A program made the position numbers and the translations under genes. A DNA stretch of 25,777 bases. It comes from a virus. Location of the stretch: positions 1 to 25,777 of the IMG/VR virus record IMGVR_UViG_3300050821_001977. One strand, 5' to 3'. The notes under the pieces are model-generated. The model ran no database searches and was not told the DNA's origin. It saw only the letters and a list, made by a program, of their open reading frames with translations. Positions 5,252 to 12,396 of the stretch are shown piece after piece. How positions within the stretch are numbered: position 1 is the stretch's first letter; every line of letters starts with the position of its first letter.

Positions 5252-7263
5252 CGACGCAGCGCCTGATCGTCACGACGCCAGCGAACAGCGGCCAGGGCGA
5301 CTCCCCGAAGAGTGCGTTCGATAAGATCAACTTAAATTTCTCTGACCTATACGGTACAGGGACGAGCGGCGGCGCGGTCAACATACTGTTCACTGCGCCC
5401 GGCGCGCCGGCACCGATCACGGTCGCGGCGGCGCTGATCGCGCAGCCTATCAACGTCACAGAGTACGGCGCCGCGGGCGACGGCGTGACGGACGATACAG
5501 CCGCGTTCAATCTGACGGCACTGAACTGCCGGCCGGCGGTACCGTACACCGGCTCGACGATCGCGGGCGCGCCCGCGGGCGATATCTACGTGCCCCCGGG
5601 CACGTACCTGATCACCTCGCAGATCAACACCAACGGCGCCAACATTACGTGGACGCTGGCGGACGGTGCGATCATTACGCCGGTTGGCGGGTACGCGCTG
5701 CTGAACGGTCGGATCCTGCGCGCGGGCAAGCAGGACACGCAGTACACGTTCGGAATTTTCTATACCGCGACGGGGTTCTCGACACGCAACAACGTGCCGG
5801 TCGACTCGCCCCCGGCGGTGATGGGTTACCTGACACCGTCGCAGGTGTCGACGTACGCGACGAAGGACAGCGTTGCGTGCTACGCGGACAATACGGGTGT
5901 GTCCCCGCTCGCGACTATCGCGGGCGGCGGTACGACGTACACCACGACGACGATCAACTTTACGACACCGCTGAGCGCGTCGGTCTTGGGCCAGCTGCGC
6001 ATTGGCATGATCATCCAGACACTGAACAATGCGGTGTCTTTCTACGACGGGTTCGTCCTGAGCTGGACATCGACATCGATCACGGTGTCGGGCTGGTTCC
6101 AGCAAGGTAACGCCGCCGCCGGCCAGACCCCACCGAACGGGTTCGGCGCGTACGTCAGCCCCACCACGAAGCTGTGGGCCTACAACGGCAACGTGACGCT
6201 GACCGCGGTCGGCGGCGCGATCGCGCGGCAGGGCGCCGGGATCGAGATGGGCGTCCTGAACATGGTCTCCGCGCCGTCGGGGTTCATCGGCACGCTCCCG
6301 CTGCTGTGGGCCTACGACGCGGTGAACTTGGGCACGTTCGCGTGCGACACCGCCTTCAACGCTCGCCATAACAGCGCCGGCTTCTTCACCGGGTTCCAGG
6401 TCTCTGGCGTCAACAACGCCGGCACGACAGTCTACGGGTACTTCGACCAGACGATCTACGGGACGCCCGCCACCGGGACCGTGGTCGGGTTCATTCACGC
6501 GCCGGCCAACGTCGCGGCGGCCGCGACAGGCACCGTCGTCAGCTTCCAAGCGAGCCCGATGACGTTGGGCGGTGGCGGGGCGACGCTCGGGACGCAGATC
6601 GGGTTCTTGGCGACGGCGATGTCTTCCGCGACCAACAACCGCGGGTTCGTGGGCCAGCTCGCAGCCGGCGCGAACAACTACAACCTGTACATGAGCGGCA
6701 CGGCGCAGAACTATCTGCAGGGGCAGGTAGGTATCGGCATCGTCCCGACCGCGACGAACGCGCTGCTTACAGGCACCACAAATTTGACTGGGGTCGTGCA
6801 GCAAGCGATCCGCGCCGCGGACACGCTCTCGGGCACCACGGTCAGCGTCGGGGTAGACGTTGCGGCGACTATCGCCGCGAGCACTACGGTAGCAAACTTT
6901 CGCGGCATCGAAGTTCATACCGTCGTTCTTAACGGTGGCTCGTTGGTCACCGTCCAGGACGCTATCTTTGTCGATGATCAGCTGGCGGGCAGCACGCGCG
7001 CCAGCGGCATCGCACTCAACGTAAGCTCTGGCGCTGGAAAATTCAACGTCTTCGCTCAGGGTACCGCGCAGAATCTGATGGCCGGCCCATTGAACTTTAC
7101 TGGGGCGGCGAGCAGTGTCGCGGCCGGTGTAAATGTTGGTGGTACCACACAAACGACCGTCGGCGCTGCGGGCGCCGCGAGCGCATTGCCAGCGAACCCT
7201 TTAGGTTACTTGATTGCCTTCGTCGCGGGCACTAAGGTCGCGATTCCATATTACAACGGGTGA
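5248..7263 (+). CDS. Tail fibre/spike with beta-helix domain
   Basis: A 671-residue protein from the ATG in the ATGA overlap at 5248. Residues 11-35 carry a common phage fibre N-terminal motif (NSGQGDSPKSAFDKINLNF...LY). Residues 69-155 resemble a pectate-lyase-type beta-helix start, with NVTEYGAAGDGVTDDTAAFN and a YVPPGTYLI turn. The middle is Gly/Ala/Thr-rich beta sequence. Two related strand repeats with GTAQN appear near 490 and 610, and the end reads GYLIAFVAGTKVAIPYYNG, a common trimeric fibre terminus. It is the likely receptor-binding protein, perhaps with glycan-degrading activity, though no catalytic residues can be assigned. Codon choice becomes less GC-rich from roughly position 6770 onward. 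Confidence 0.8.
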   Translation: MTTQRLIVTTPANSGQGDSPKSAFDKINLNFSDLYGTGTSGGAVNILFTAPGAPAPITVAAALIAQPINVTEYGAAGDGVTDDTAAFNLTALNCRPAVPYTGSTIAGAPAGDIYVPPGTYLITSQINTNGANITWTLADGAIITPVGGYALLNGRILRAGKQDTQYTFGIFYTATGFSTRNNVPVDSPPAVMGYLTPSQVSTYATKDSVACYADNTGVSPLATIAGGGTTYTTTTINFTTPLSASVLGQLRIGMIIQTLNNAVSFYDGFVLSWTSTSITVSGWFQQGNAAAGQTPPNGFGAYVSPTTKLWAYNGNVTLTAVGGAIARQGAGIEMGVLNMVSAPSGFIGTLPLLWAYDAVNLGTFACDTAFNARHNSAGFFTGFQVSGVNNAGTTVYGYFDQTIYGTPATGTVVGFIHAPANVAAAATGTVVSFQASPMTLGGGGATLGTQIGFLATAMSSATNNRGFVGQLAAGANNYNLYMSGTAQNYLQGQVGIGIVPTATNALLTGTTNLTGVVQQAIRAADTLSGTTVSVGVDVAATIAASTTVANFRGIEVHTVVLNGGSLVTVQDAIFVDDQLAGSTRASGIALNVSSGAGKFNVFAQGTAQNLMAGPLNFTGAASSVAAGVNVGGTTQTTVGAAGAASALPANPLGYLIAFVAGTKVAIPYYNG

Positions 7264-7272
7264 GGAAACTTT

Positions 7273-7536
7273 ATGCAGCCGATTAATCCAGTGGAAGTGG
7301 ACGGGCGCCTCCATGCTCTGCAACAGCAACGGAACAACGCGACGGACCAGGTAGTCATCCTGTCGGGTCAGCTCGCGGTTGCGCAGTCACAGCTCGCAGC
7401 GTTCCATCAGAAGGCCGCGGACGACGCGAAGGCTGCCGAAGCTGCGAAGGCGAAGAAGTCTGCGAAGGCAGCGAAGGCCGCTGCCGCGAAGGCGCTGCCG
7501 GCACTACCGCCGAAGCTGGTAAAGACGGCTAAATAA
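7273..7536 (+). CDS. Small coiled-coil, Lys/Ala-rich protein
   Basis: An 87-residue protein with a strong ribosome site (GAGGAAAC) before the ATG at 7273. Residues 10-50 form a heptad-like helix (LHALQQQRNNATDQVVILSG, then LAVAQSQLAAF). Residues 52-75 are a nearly pure Ala/Lys helix with repeated KAAKAAA units, and the end is PALPPKLVKTAK. The arrangement suggests an oligomerising rod with a basic, possibly nucleic-acid-binding tail. It sits between fibre and virion genes. Function unknown. Confidence 0.6.
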   Translation: MQPINPVEVDGRLHALQQQRNNATDQVVILSGQLAVAQSQLAAFHQKAADDAKAAEAAKAKKSAKAAKAAAAKALPALPPKLVKTAK

Positions 7537-7545
7537 TTTTTTCAT

Positions 7546-7581
7546 GCAGGCACCCGCCTGCTGCTTATCCGCCACTGGCGG
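7546..7581. other. Two adjacent hairpins between genes
   Basis: GCAGGC (7546-7551) pairs with GCCTGC (7556-7561) around ACCC, and CCGCC (7569-7573) pairs with GGCGG (7577-7581) around ACT. A T-run lies before, not after, the first stem, so this is not a standard rightward terminator; on the other strand the equivalent run is A. Possibly an mRNA processing or stability structure. Confidence 0.4.
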
Positions 7582-7618
7582 CGTCTAGTTGATTGCGCGC
7601 GAGCGCTGAGGGAACTTC

Positions 7619-8104
7619 ATGACATTTTTAGGCGTCTTCCGAGACGATTTTTATAACGCGGTCTCCGCGTTGGCGCAGTCGCAATTCAACGCCACCACGC
7701 AGCTCACGGGTACCGTACTCGCGGCGACGCTGATGGCGGGCGCGGGCGACTGCTACGTCGGCGCCAGCGGCACCGCCGCGACGGCGATCACGACCGACTC
7801 CGCGATCAACATCATCGCGCAGATTCAGATCGCGGTAGCGACAGCGTACAAGCAAGGTCTCGGCTCGTTCGCGGCCGGCGTCAACCCGCCGCCCGGCGTA
7901 CCGAACCTGTTCAATACGACCTGGACGCTGACGATCAACAACCAGAACTCGGGCACGATGACGCTCACGGGCGGAGCCGGCGTCACGATCACGGGTACGG
8001 CCACTATCGCGACGGTCACGTCGCGCGTGTTCGTTCTCACGATCACGTCCCCGACCACGGTCACTATGCAGAGTGTTGGCGCGTTCCTGAGCACCGCACC
8101 GTAA
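7619..8104 (+). CDS. Putative virion protein, beta-rich
   Basis: A 161-residue protein with GAGGGAAC before the ATG at 7619. The start (MTFLGVFRDDFYNAVSALAQ) is helical; the second half (about 95-161) is Thr/Ile/Val beta sequence such as TMTLTGGAGVTITGTATIAT, typical of phage fibre or decoration proteins. There is no signal peptide or membrane segment. Gene order, between a fibre gene and small accessory genes, supports a structural role. Family unknown. Confidence 0.55.
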   Translation: MTFLGVFRDDFYNAVSALAQSQFNATTQLTGTVLAATLMAGAGDCYVGASGTAATAITTDSAINIIAQIQIAVATAYKQGLGSFAAGVNPPPGVPNLFNTTWTLTINNQNSGTMTLTGGAGVTITGTATIATVTSRVFVLTITSPTTVTMQSVGAFLSTAP

Positions 8105-8134
8105 TTTTTCGATTCAACCAGAGAGGATTTTCAC

Positions 8135-8377
8135 ATGGGTAAGAAAGAATCAGCCAACATGAAGGGCGAAGAGTACTTGAAGGGCCGCAAGGCCGGCGTC
8201 GAGGGCACCCACGGCGCGAGCCGGAAGGGTGTCGCCGAGAAGACGCTGCTCCCGCACTCGGACGTCAACGACTCCGGCGGCGAGAGCGAGCTGAACGAGT
8301 GCGCTCGCCGGCTCTATCAAGACGCGGTCCATAACCGCGGCGACAAAGACGGCGACAAAGCGCTCACCGAGCGGTAA
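8135..8377 (+). CDS. Small charged hypothetical protein
   Basis: An 80-residue protein with GAGAGGA before the ATG at 8135. It is highly charged and hydrophilic (MGKKESANMKGEEYLKGRKA at the start, NRGDKDGDKALTER at the end) with one Cys and no hydrophobic core. It opens a run of three abutting basic genes (8135-8886). It might be a DNA-associated or injected internal protein, but no family is recognised. Confidence 0.55.
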   Translation: MGKKESANMKGEEYLKGRKAGVEGTHGASRKGVAEKTLLPHSDVNDSGGESELNECARRLYQDAVHNRGDKDGDKALTER

Positions 8378-8581
8378 GTGCCGAGCAAGTCCCCAGCTCA
8401 GGCTAGACTGATGCGGGCGGCCGCTCACGGGTGGAAGAAACCCGGGGGCGGCGGCCCGTCGGTCGCCGTGGGGAAAGAGTTCATGCACGCTGACGAGCGT
8501 AAGAACGCACACAAGTCCAAAGAGGGCCGTGCAGATCACAAGCGTGAGATGAACGACTGGGCAGAGGGGAAAAAGAAATGA
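8378..8581 (+). CDS. Small basic phage protein, MPSKSxAQAR family
   Basis: A 67-residue protein from the GTG immediately after the previous stop. Its start, PSKSPAQARLMRAAAHGWKK, then VGKEFMHAD, follows a pattern I recognise from many small conserved phage proteins of unknown function (PSKSxxQARxMxAxAH...VxKEFxxAD). The C-terminus is Lys/His-rich (KNAHKSKEGRADHKREMNDW). It overlaps the next gene by four bases (ATGA). The conserved pattern makes this a secure gene despite its size; its role is unknown. Confidence 0.65.
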   Translation: MPSKSPAQARLMRAAAHGWKKPGGGGPSVAVGKEFMHADERKNAHKSKEGRADHKREMNDWAEGKKK

Positions 8582-8886
8582 TTGGTGACGCGGTAGCGGC
8601 CGGCAAGCGTGGCAACACCTACGCCAAAGGCCCTGAATTTAAAAAGAAAAACTCCGAAGGACGTAGCTACAAACACGTCGAAGGGAAACGCGCCAGCCAC
8701 GGTGGCGGTGACCATGAGACAAAGAAAGTTGCCAAGAGCGCGCACAAGACAGGACCGCGCCCGGGCACCAACACGTCCGACAAGCAGGCGCCGCACAAGC
8801 AGAAAGAGCGCAAAGAAGTACGCCACGTCGACCAGGGACAGATCCTGAACGAGTGGTGCGCTGGAAAGCGCGGCAGTTATAAATAA
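8578..8886 (+). CDS. Small Lys/His-rich basic protein
   Basis: A 102-residue protein coupled to the previous gene by an ATGA overlap at 8578. It is strongly basic throughout (for example EFKKKNSEGRSYKHVEGKRA and HKQKERKEVRHVD), with a single Cys near the end (NEWCAGKRGSYK). Its stop codon shares one base with the start of the second endonuclease (TAATG). It may bind nucleic acid or be packaged in the virion. No family recognised. Confidence 0.55.
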   Translation: MIGDAVAAGKRGNTYAKGPEFKKKNSEGRSYKHVEGKRASHGGGDHETKKVAKSAHKTGPRPGTNTSDKQAPHKQKERKEVRHVDQGQILNEWCAGKRGSYK

Positions 8887-9401
8887 TGCCAGCGAATCAC
8901 ATCACATGGGTCTGTCCGAAAGGACATGATAAACGTGCAGTTGGTAAGACCAAACGCGGCATGTGTAAACTATGTGAGCGCGAGCGCTCCGCTGCGCAAC
9001 GCGGAACCCCCGCCAGGATCGCAACGTCAGCGAGATATACGGCAGCGAATAAACAGCGATTAGCTGAATACGGTGCGCGCTATATACGAGAAAATCGCGA
9101 TAGATTAAATGCTAAAGAAGCAGCGCGTCGCGCGATGAAACTTAATCAGGAATGCATCTGCTGTTCAAAAGAGCAGAAGCTCCAACTTTATCAGATAGCG
9201 GCGATGGTCTCATACGATGTAGATCACCGAGTGCCTTTGGCACTCGGAGGTCATCATTGTGTGAAAAATCTTCAGCCGCTTTCTGAAGCAGATCACAGCA
9301 GAAAAACAGCGGATGACGTTCGTCGCATACGTGACACACGTGTACGCAACAAACTTCTGCGCCAATGGCCGCGACCAAGTGCGGTGGGAGAAATATCTTG
9401 A
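8886..9401 (+). CDS. HNH homing endonuclease (free-standing, seamlessly inserted)
   Basis: A 171-residue protein. An N-terminal zinc motif C10-x3-H14 ... C27-x2-C30 is followed by a basic helical linker (about 31-88) and a C-terminal HNH domain. Zinc ligands are likely in ECICC at 89-93, the catalytic DVDHRVPLALGGHH is at 111-124, then N128 and H137. It should be a site-specific DNA endonuclease spreading itself among related phages. The start ATG overlaps the upstream stop (TAATG) and its stop overlaps a downstream TTG start (TTGA), so it sits between two genes with no spare sequence. Codons are clearly more AT-rich than in the neighbours, suggesting recent acquisition. Confidence 0.85.
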   Translation: MPANHITWVCPKGHDKRAVGKTKRGMCKLCERERSAAQRGTPARIATSARYTAANKQRLAEYGARYIRENRDRLNAKEAARRAMKLNQECICCSKEQKLQLYQIAAMVSYDVDHRVPLALGGHHCVKNLQPLSEADHSRKTADDVRRIRDTRVRNKLLRQWPRPSAVGEIS

Positions 9402-9718
9402 GCCTGGACACCGTTTTCAAGCCTACGGGACCCACGGTCCTTATAGCAGCCACAGCGACGCAGGTCGCGTCACAGAACGCTGGTGGCGTGTACATGTTCC
9501 GTGTAATCAATCTGGCGACTACTCTGCAGCGCTTCTCGTGGGCGCGCACCGCGGCGCAGGCTACGGCGTTAGGTGGCGCGGCCGCTACGGCCTTAGGTAC
9601 ACCGAACACCATCGCCATGCTAGGCGGTAGCGTGGAGACCTTCGAGATCCCGTGCGACTCGTTCGTCATCGCCAGCACCGCGACCGGGTTCGAGTTCACT
9701 CCGGGGCAAGGCTCGTGA
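9398..9718 (+). CDS. Small conserved phage virion-associated protein
   Basis: A 106-residue protein. I place the start at the TTG at 9398, with GGGAG seven bases upstream, rather than the ATG at 9365, because the encoded LSLDTVFKPTGPTVLIAATA matches how related small podovirus proteins begin. The rest is beta-rich (YMFRVINLATTLQRFSWARTA, ending VIASTATGFEFTPGQGS). It is probably a small tail or capsid accessory protein. Its start lies in the stop of the endonuclease and its stop in the start of the next gene, so it is translationally coupled on both sides. Confidence 0.65.
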   Translation: MSLDTVFKPTGPTVLIAATATQVASQNAGGVYMFRVINLATTLQRFSWARTAAQATALGGAAATALGTPNTIAMLGGSVETFEIPCDSFVIASTATGFEFTPGQGS

Positions 9719-10677
9719 GTCTCCGCTTCGCTGGCGGCGTGGCGACGGGCGGCGGCGCGGGCGTCGCGGCGCAGACGGTCGTCACATCGTTCGCCGGTAG
9801 CGGCACGTTCACGAAACCTCCCGGGCTCCCGCAATGGGTTCGTGCTTACGTGTGCGGTGGCGGTGGCGGCGGTGGGTCCGGCGCGCTCGAAGCGGCTATC
9901 GGGTTACTCAGTGGCGGTGGCGGCGGCGGAGGCGGCGGGTTTTCGATTATTGATATCCCTCCCTCGGCACTTGGCCCAACGACTGCGGTCACCGTCGGCG
10001 CGGCTGGCGTTGGCGGTGCCGCAGTTTCTGTGAACGGCGCAGGTAATAACGGCACCGCTGGCGGTCAGTCTAGCTTTGGCACCTTTGCGTTTGGTAATGG
10101 CGGCGGCGGCGGAGCTGGCGGACAAGTCGGCGCAGCTAACTCTGGTGGCGGTGGAGCCGGCGGAGTCATTAGCGGTGGAGCAGGCGGGAACGGAACTAAC
10201 GCTGCTGGCGGTGCTGGCGCCCCTTTCTCACCGTCTGGAGGCTTTGGTTCGGGTGGCGGTTCGCCATCTACCACGGGGGCCGCCTCTGCTGGAGGTGGGG
10301 GACTAAATGGTGCTGCTGGACCGGCGGCGGGGTTAGGGTTATGGGGCTCCGTTGGGGGTGCAGCAGGTGGCGGTACTTCGGCGGTAGCGGCGTTTACTGG
10401 CGGTGGCGGCTTAGGGAACGCGTGGTCAGCCTCTTCAGCTGGCGGCGCAGCTGGCGCTATCAACGGTGCTGGCGGACCTGGTACAGTTCAAGATCCGTGG
10501 GCGCCGGGCTCTGGCCCAGGCGGCGGCGGATCTAGTATTACGACGAATGGCGGTGCCGGTGGCGCAGGAATCAACGGCTCCGGCGGCGGCGGCGGTGGCG
10601 GCGCGGTGGGCGCGTTCTCCAGCGGCGCGGGCGGCAACGGCGGCGCAGGGTTCGTAGTTGTTGTAGTAGGGTACTGA
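9715..10677 (+). CDS. Glycine-rich fibre-tip-like adhesin
   Basis: A 320-residue protein from the GTG at 9715 (GTGA overlap); the frame is open further upstream but overlaps the previous gene. Residues 20-45 carry VVTSFAGSGTFTKPPGLPQW, then VRAYVCGGGGGGGSG, the usual opening of phage glycine-rich domains. From about residue 43 to the end, nearly half the residues are glycine in long runs broken by Asn, Ser and Ala, ending GFVVVVVGY. Glycine-rich domains of this kind form packed polyglycine helices in phage adhesins such as the gp38 tips of T2-like phages. This suggests receptor binding or a tail-tip role. Codons shift towards GGT/GCT in the middle. Confidence 0.7.
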   Translation: MSLRFAGGVATGGGAGVAAQTVVTSFAGSGTFTKPPGLPQWVRAYVCGGGGGGGSGALEAAIGLLSGGGGGGGGGFSIIDIPPSALGPTTAVTVGAAGVGGAAVSVNGAGNNGTAGGQSSFGTFAFGNGGGGGAGGQVGAANSGGGGAGGVISGGAGGNGTNAAGGAGAPFSPSGGFGSGGGSPSTTGAASAGGGGLNGAAGPAAGLGLWGSVGGAAGGGTSAVAAFTGGGGLGNAWSASSAGGAAGAINGAGGPGTVQDPWAPGSGPGGGGSSITTNGGAGGAGINGSGGGGGGGAVGAFSSGAGGNGGAGFVVVVVGY

Positions 10678-10678
10678 G

Positions 10679-11176
10679 GTGGCGCTCTACGCTATCGTAG
10701 CTCCCGGCGGCGCGATCTTGAACATGGTGCAGTGGGACGGCGTGTCGCCGTTCAACGTCGCGCCGAACACCGCGGTCTTAGCGACCGGTCAACCGAACGC
10801 GCAGACAGGTGGAACCTTCATCACCGGGGTGTGGACCGCGCCTAGCGCGCCGGTCACTCCGCAAGGTATTATTTTTCAAAACTCGCCGACGAGCGGCGCG
10901 ACGCTGAACCTACCTAACTCGCCGCAACCGCAGGCGAAATTGTATGCGTACCTGACGCCAGCGAGCGGGCTCGCGGCGCTGACGCTGGTGCTACCCCCGT
11001 CGCCGCTCGACGGTGACCAGGTGACCGTCATGTCGACGCAGGCGATCACGACGCTGACGGTCAACCCGTCACCGAACCAGACACGCCTGAATTTTCCGGC
11101 GTCGTTCGCTCTCGCGGCCGGCGTCTCGCAAGGGATCACGTTCTCCGCGCAGCTCGGCGGCTGGTTCCATCTGTAA
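10679..11176 (+). CDS. Putative fibre accessory/virion protein with beta module
   Basis: A 165-residue protein from the GTG at 10679, one base after the preceding stop. The first 60 residues include VAPGGAILNMVQWDGVSPF, resembling small tail-associated proteins. Residues 88-165 form a beta module with ASGLAALTLVLPPSPLDGDQ and TVMSTQAITTLTV, ending in GITFSAQLGGWFHL. Similar modules occur at the ends of many phage fibre proteins, and a relative appears in the protein at 21594-22010. It probably works with the adjacent glycine-rich protein. Exact role unknown. Confidence 0.6.
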   Translation: MALYAIVAPGGAILNMVQWDGVSPFNVAPNTAVLATGQPNAQTGGTFITGVWTAPSAPVTPQGIIFQNSPTSGATLNLPNSPQPQAKLYAYLTPASGLAALTLVLPPSPLDGDQVTVMSTQAITTLTVNPSPNQTRLNFPASFALAAGVSQGITFSAQLGGWFHL

Positions 11177-11191
11177 CATGAGGACGAAGTA

Positions 11192-11563
11192 ATGGCAGAC
11201 ATTGCCCCGATGCTCGGTGCCATACTCGGCATCAGCAAGACCCCGAAGGGTCAAGACAAGAAGCGCGCCAAGAAACCGCACGGCAAGAAGACCACGGGCG
11301 GTGAGCACTCCGTCACAGAGCCGGCGCAGCAGCATGGTGAGCTGGCGTCGTACCAGGCGCCGAAGCCGATCCCTGACAAGAAACTGATCAAAGAGAACGC
11401 GAAGCACACGCTGCGTCGCGCGACCGACGACTGGGTCGAGGGACGGATCACCACGAAGGAGCACAAGGCGGTGCACGAGCGGACGAAGCATGTTCTTTCG
11501 GGAAAGCACCCGCACGAGTTCCGCGGTACGAGCGGCGAGCGGTCATTCAAGAAACTGCGATGA
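11192..11563 (+). CDS. Basic small phage protein
   Basis: A 123-residue protein with GAGGACGAAG before the ATG at 11192. A short hydrophobic start (MADIAPMLGAILGI) leads into a basic region (KGQDKKRAKKPHGKKTTGG) and a helical C-terminal half with KENAKHTLRRATDDWVEGRI and HKAVHERTKHVLSGKHPHEF. It resembles the other Lys/His-rich proteins of this window in composition. Possibly an internal virion or DNA-binding protein; family not recognised. Confidence 0.55.
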   Translation: MADIAPMLGAILGISKTPKGQDKKRAKKPHGKKTTGGEHSVTEPAQQHGELASYQAPKPIPDKKLIKENAKHTLRRATDDWVEGRITTKEHKAVHERTKHVLSGKHPHEFRGTSGERSFKKLR

Positions 11564-11637
11564 TTATCCTGACTCAAATCCGTCTCGGGGTCTGCTATTG
11601 CAGCATTCGTCTTGACCGCTCCTGGCGGTAATTACGC

Positions 11638-12081
11638 ATGGTAATCGGGAACCGATACTTACAGGGAAGCCCGATTCTGCCGTATGCCAACGTCAAGGCA
11701 TACCCCGGCACGGATCTTTTTATGGATCTACAGTTCGTCGACCATACGAACACGCCGGTCATCCCGACCTCGATCAGTATAGAGATCGACGATATCACGA
11801 ACAGCGTGGTGATGGCAGGACCAACCACGTTGAGTGCTGCCGGCGCGACAGGTTCCGCCGGCACGCCGTTCACGTACCCAGCGTTCGCTGGGTCGATGTA
11901 TTTGCAGGTGCTGGGGTCGGCGTGGCAGATGACGTTCCCGTACATCGGGTCGCAGCTGTGCCAGGTCGGTATGCAGTTTACGGCCGTTGACTCAGTCACC
12001 GGCCAGCCGTTCACGTCGAACGCGGTCATCGCAATTGTGGAGCTGTGCGCGCTCGCTACGGTAAGCGGGCTCCCGTTTTAA
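11638..12081 (+). CDS. Putative virion protein
   Basis: A 147-residue protein from the ATG at 11638; an in-frame stop lies three codons upstream, so the start cannot be much earlier, although the ribosome site is weak (GGCGGTAA). It is beta-rich, few in charges (VKAYPGTDLFMDLQFVDHTN, TSISIEIDDITN, MTFPYIGSQLCQVGMQFTAV) and contains two Cys. It could be an immunoglobulin-like or tail-associated domain, but I recognise no family. It follows a 74-base gap and precedes the co-chaperonin pair. Confidence 0.55.
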   Translation: MVIGNRYLQGSPILPYANVKAYPGTDLFMDLQFVDHTNTPVIPTSISIEIDDITNSVVMAGPTTLSAAGATGSAGTPFTYPAFAGSMYLQVLGSAWQMTFPYIGSQLCQVGMQFTAVDSVTGQPFTSNAVIAIVELCALATVSGLPF

Positions 12082-12105
12082 TTTCGTAAGGTGAGAGGTA
12101 CGAAA

Positions 12106-12396
12106 ATGTCGAAGATAGATTTTAGCCAGCGGCTGCTGGATGACTTGATTGCGGTGGCGCTCCTGGATAAGGCTGAGGGCGTGATCAAGCTGCCGGATTG
12201 GCAGCGTATCCTGCGCGGCGAAGTCGTCGCGGTCGGGCCTGGACGGATGCTCCCGCTCGGCGAGCGCGCTCCTATGGAGTGCAGCGTCGGAGACATCGTC
12301 TCTTTCGCGGCCACCGCAGGAATGGACTCGGACTATGGCGTTGGAAAAAAGATTCGGCTCATGAAAGATACCGACGTCGACGCGGTGATCTTATGA
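12106..12396 (+). CDS. GroES-like co-chaperonin
   Basis: A 96-residue protein, the same size as bacterial GroES (97). From about residue 36 it follows the GroES fold: RGEVVAVGPGRMLPLGERAP, then MECSVGDIVSF, then KKIRLMKDTDVDAVI, corresponding to the RGEVLAVGNGR, VGDIV and final DILAIV parts of E. coli GroES. The segment EGVIKLPDWQR at about 24-34 is placed like a shortened mobile loop, with VIKL where GroES has its GroEL-binding IVL. It would cap host GroEL, as T4 gp31 does for coat folding. I chose the ATG at 12106 (AAGGTGAGAGG upstream) over a GTG at 12091. Its stop overlaps the next GroES-like gene. Confidence 0.85.
   Translation: MSKIDFSQRLLDDLIAVALLDKAEGVIKLPDWQRILRGEVVAVGPGRMLPLGERAPMECSVGDIVSFAATAGMDSDYGVGKKIRLMKDTDVDAVIL

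Noticed and set aside
5347-7152. Minus-strand open frame of 601 codons opposite the tail fibre
   Set aside because: Its product is dominated by Arg, Val, Asp and His in the way expected from the antisense of GC-rich coding sequence, with no ribosome site and no motif; the plus-strand fibre motifs are clear.
7546-7581. Intrinsic terminator after the coiled-coil gene
   Set aside because: The T run precedes rather than follows the stems on the plus strand, and the minus strand has an A run there.
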